Of a DNA stretch of 64,000 nt, positions 62,221 through 64,000 are shown piece after piece (the first letter of the stretch is position 1; each line of letters starts with the position of its first letter). The stretch spans positions 558,001 through 622,000 of the forward strand of contig CAWIVH010000013.1 in NCBI GenBank assembly GCA_963839475.1, in the 5' to 3' direction. Source of the DNA: CAWIVH01 sp963839475. Its GTDB lineage: Bacteria > Acidobacteriota > UBA6911. Below the pieces are notes generated by a model. It had not been told where the DNA came from and did not search any database. It was given only the letters and a program-made list of their open reading frames with translations. The translations under genes and the position numbers were made by a program.

Positions 62221-63657
62221 ATGGAATTGCACAGACTGCATGATTATTTGTGGGAGATTCCCAAAACAGGTGAAATGAGGGTGCCGGGCCGCATTTATGC
62301 CACCAGGCAGCTGTTGGCCGATGGCCGGAACGACGAAAGCCTGAACCAAGTGCGCAACGTCGCCCATCTGCCCGGAATCGTGAAGTATTCCATTGCCATG
62401 CCTGATATCCATTGGGGATATGGTTTCCCCATAGGCGGAGTGGCTGCCACCCGCCCGGAAGACGGAGTGATTTCTCCGGGAGGGGTCGGTTACGACATCA
62501 ATTGAGGGGTTCGACTGATCGCGACCGGTCTGGTCTATAGCGAAATCAAAGCGCGAATCCCGGAAATCGTAACGGGTTTGTACAAGGCTGTCCCAGCCGG
62601 TCTGGGATCCTCTGGGGCGGTGAGCCGCTTGACCCAGCAGCAAATGAGGCGGGTGCTGGATAAAGGCGCGCTCTGGGCGGTGGAAAACGGTTTCGGATCG
62701 CGGGAAGATCTCGATTTCACCGAGGAAGAGGGTTGCCTTGAGGGCGCCGATGCTGCGGAGGTCAGCGACAGGGCGAAAGAGCGGGGATCGACCCAAATCG
62801 GCACCTTGGGGAGCGGAAACCACTTTCTCGAAGTCGATGTTGTCGAAGAGCTTTTTCTGCCCGAAATCGCTGCTGCCTTCGGGTTGCACGAGGGAAATCT
62901 AGCCCTTTTCATCCATTGCGGATCCCGCGGTCTGGGATATCAGGTTTGCGATGACTATCTGCAGGTCATGGGATCGGCCATGCGCAAGTACGGCATACAA
63001 TTGCCGGACCGTCAATTGGCCTGCGCCCCCCTGAGTTCCGGCGAGGCCGTCCGCTATCTGGCCGCCATGTCGGCCGCCGCCAATTACGCATGGGCCAACC
63101 GCCAGGTGATCATGGCTCTGGCAGAGAGGGCTCTCCTCGCAACACTCGATATTTCGCCCCGTACTTTGGGTTTCAGGCTGGTCTACGACGTTTGTCATAA
63201 TATTGCCAAATTCGAGGAGCACGAAGTCGCCGGCAAAAAAATGAGATTGTGTGTTCACCGCAAAGGCGCAACCCGGGCTTTCCCTCCAGGCTCCTTGTCG
63301 ATTCCCGAAGCCTACCGGGCGGTCGGGCAGCCTGTCTTGATTCCCGGCGATATGGGGACCGGTTCCTACGTGCTGGTTGGGACGGAACGGGCGATGGAAG
63401 AAACCTTCGGAAGCAGCTGCCACGGGGCGGGGAGGGTGCAAAGCCGCACCCAGGCATTGAAGCATGCTCAGGGCAGGGATTTGTTTAAGGAGATGAAGGA
63501 TCGTGGTGTAACCCTCATGGCAACCGGCCGCCGCACGGTGGCAGAGGAGATGCCGGAGGCCTACAAAAACATCCACTCAGTCGTGGATGCCATCGATATG
63601 GCCGGCATCAGCCGAAAAGTGGCCCGCCTGAAGCCGGTGGGGGTTGTCAAAGGCTGA
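62221..63657 (+). CDS. rtcB: RNA-splicing ligase RtcB with in-frame TGA, candidate selenoprotein (Sec95)
   Basis: 478 residues if TGA at 62503-62505 is read through. Reading frame and homology are continuous across it (GGVGYDIN-U-GVRLIATGL). RtcB normally has Cys there, the ligand that bridges the two Mn ions (Cys98 in Pyrococcus RtcB, in FDINCGVRL). All other catalytic parts are kept: Asp in YDIN, GSGNHFLEVD, HCGSRGLGYQ, YDVCHNIAKFEEHE and the guanylylated His in SSCHGAGR. The gene ends in a normal TGA at 63655-63657. A SECIS-like hairpin follows the internal TGA. The alternative is a nonsense mutation or base-call error. A downstream restart would lack Asp92 and the bridging residue, so would be inactive. 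Confidence 0.85.
62517..62547 (+). promoter_or_regulatory. Candidate bacterial SECIS element in rtcB
   Basis: The upper stem GACC (62523-62526) with GGTC (62532-62535) closes a GGTCT loop (62527-62531), the same loop sequence as in E. coli fdhF. The lower stem TCGC (62519-62522) pairs with GCGA (62540-62543), and GA (62517-62518) with TC (62546-62547), with 3'-side bulges TATA and AA. The loop begins 21 bases after the TGA, inside the usual spacing for SelB recognition. Confidence 0.65.
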
Positions 63658-63793
63658 TCCCGTGATTGGTTTCGAGGATCCGGGGACCTTCGCGTTTGAA
63701 AAAAAGCCATCACATTTAGAGCCTTTTCCTGTAGACTATGCGATCTTTTCATGAAATGAAGCTGGATAATTCATATGCGGAGGGTTTGGCATC

Positions 63794-64000
63794 ATGAGGA
63801 CACCCGTAATTGCCGGCAACTGGAAAATGAACAAGTCGACTTCCGAGGCGCGGCTGCTCGCGCGCGCCATTCGTCAAAAGGCAGGTGATGTGACTCATTG
63901 CCAGGTGGTGATGGCACCCCCTTATACTGCTCTCCAGGCGGTAGCTGAAGAACTAAAGGGATCTAGAATCATCCTGGCTGCCCAGAATGTCCACTGGGAA
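63794..64000 (+). CDS. tpiA: Triosephosphate isomerase, N-terminal part (cut by window end)
   Basis: 69 codons are visible from ATG 63794, with GGAGGG 8-13 bases upstream. PVIAGNWKMNKSTSEARLLA carries the catalytic Asn and Lys of TIM, followed by VVMAPPYTALQAVAEEL and ILAAQNVHWE, the usual start of the family. It interconverts dihydroxyacetone phosphate and glyceraldehyde 3-phosphate. The gene continues beyond the window. Confidence 0.95.
   Translation, partial: MRTPVIAGNWKMNKSTSEARLLARAIRQKAGDVTHCQVVMAPPYTALQAVAEELKGSRIILAAQNVHWE

Noticed and set aside
62221..62505. A separate 94-residue RtcB fragment plus an independent downstream gene starting at TTG 62578
   Set aside because: Homology and frame run unbroken through the TGA and neither part alone would hold the full active site. 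One gene with a recoded TGA explains it better.
62503..62505. Genome-wide reassignment of TGA
   Set aside because: Many genes here (for example those ending at 840, 3070, 54395 and 63657) end properly at TGA, so TGA is a normal stop.

Overview
The window is about 64 kb of GC-rich, gene-dense chromosome from a Gram-negative bacterium. LptD shows an LPS-bearing outer membrane. BshC (bacillithiol), secreted LmbE-type deacetylase, S9 peptidase, heme-binding cytochrome, RND and MacAB-type efflux genes and abundant short dispersed repeats together point to Acidobacteriota or a close relative. That placement is inference. No transposase, integrase, CRISPR array, tRNA or 16S/23S rRNA gene was seen. 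The only RNA gene found is the small SRP RNA in front of dnaX.

Layout. 1-10 kb: the end of an emfourin-like gene, a thioredoxin-fold protein, a frameshifted Yip1-type membrane gene and a gutted GxxExxY gene. These are followed by a bacteriocin-like block (C39 peptidase, two tiny Gly/Cys-rich secreted peptides, ABC permease, ABC ATPase) and a MacAB-like exporter (adaptor, ATPase, two FtsX permeases). 10-17 kb: a heme-binding lipoprotein on the minus strand, then a pentose operon (FucI/AraA-fold isomerase, ribulokinase, ribulose-5-phosphate 4-epimerase, frameshifted sugar dehydrogenase). 17-24 kb, minus strand: frameshifted secreted PIG-L deacetylase, bshC, a membrane-anchored protein, argG, and mannose-1-phosphate guanylyltransferase. 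24-34 kb: hydrolases and a divergent amidoligase-type cluster (esterase; ATP-grasp; YbdK/GCS2 ligase; class-I-GATase-like protein; second ATP-grasp-like protein; APC permease), which probably makes and moves an unknown amide or peptide-like metabolite. 34-50 kb: NFACT/RqcH, cyclic-nucleotide-gated MscS, mtnA, B12-radical SAM, an RND pump with its adaptor, S9 peptidase, and a two-domain glycoside hydrolase. 50-64 kb: membrane GT2, SRP RNA-dnaX-recR, dacB-moaD-moaE, lptD-folK-dNK-panC, archease-rtcB, and the start of tpiA.

The most striking feature is rtcB (62221-63657). It carries one in-frame TGA (codon 95) exactly where the family has its essential metal-binding cysteine. Directly downstream is a stem-loop with a GGTCT apical loop, resembling a bacterial SECIS element. 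The gene sits behind its partner archease, keeps all other catalytic motifs and itself ends in TGA. This suggests a selenocysteine-containing RNA ligase.

Two families of short inverted repeats are scattered between genes. One (core CACAGAGGCACAGAG) repeatedly abuts stop codons and in two places appears to have become the N-terminal hydrophobic segment of an exported protein. The other (GCGGATTGCGAATTG) fills the gaps between convergent stop codons. Three genes carry apparent +1 frameshifts and need checking against raw reads.
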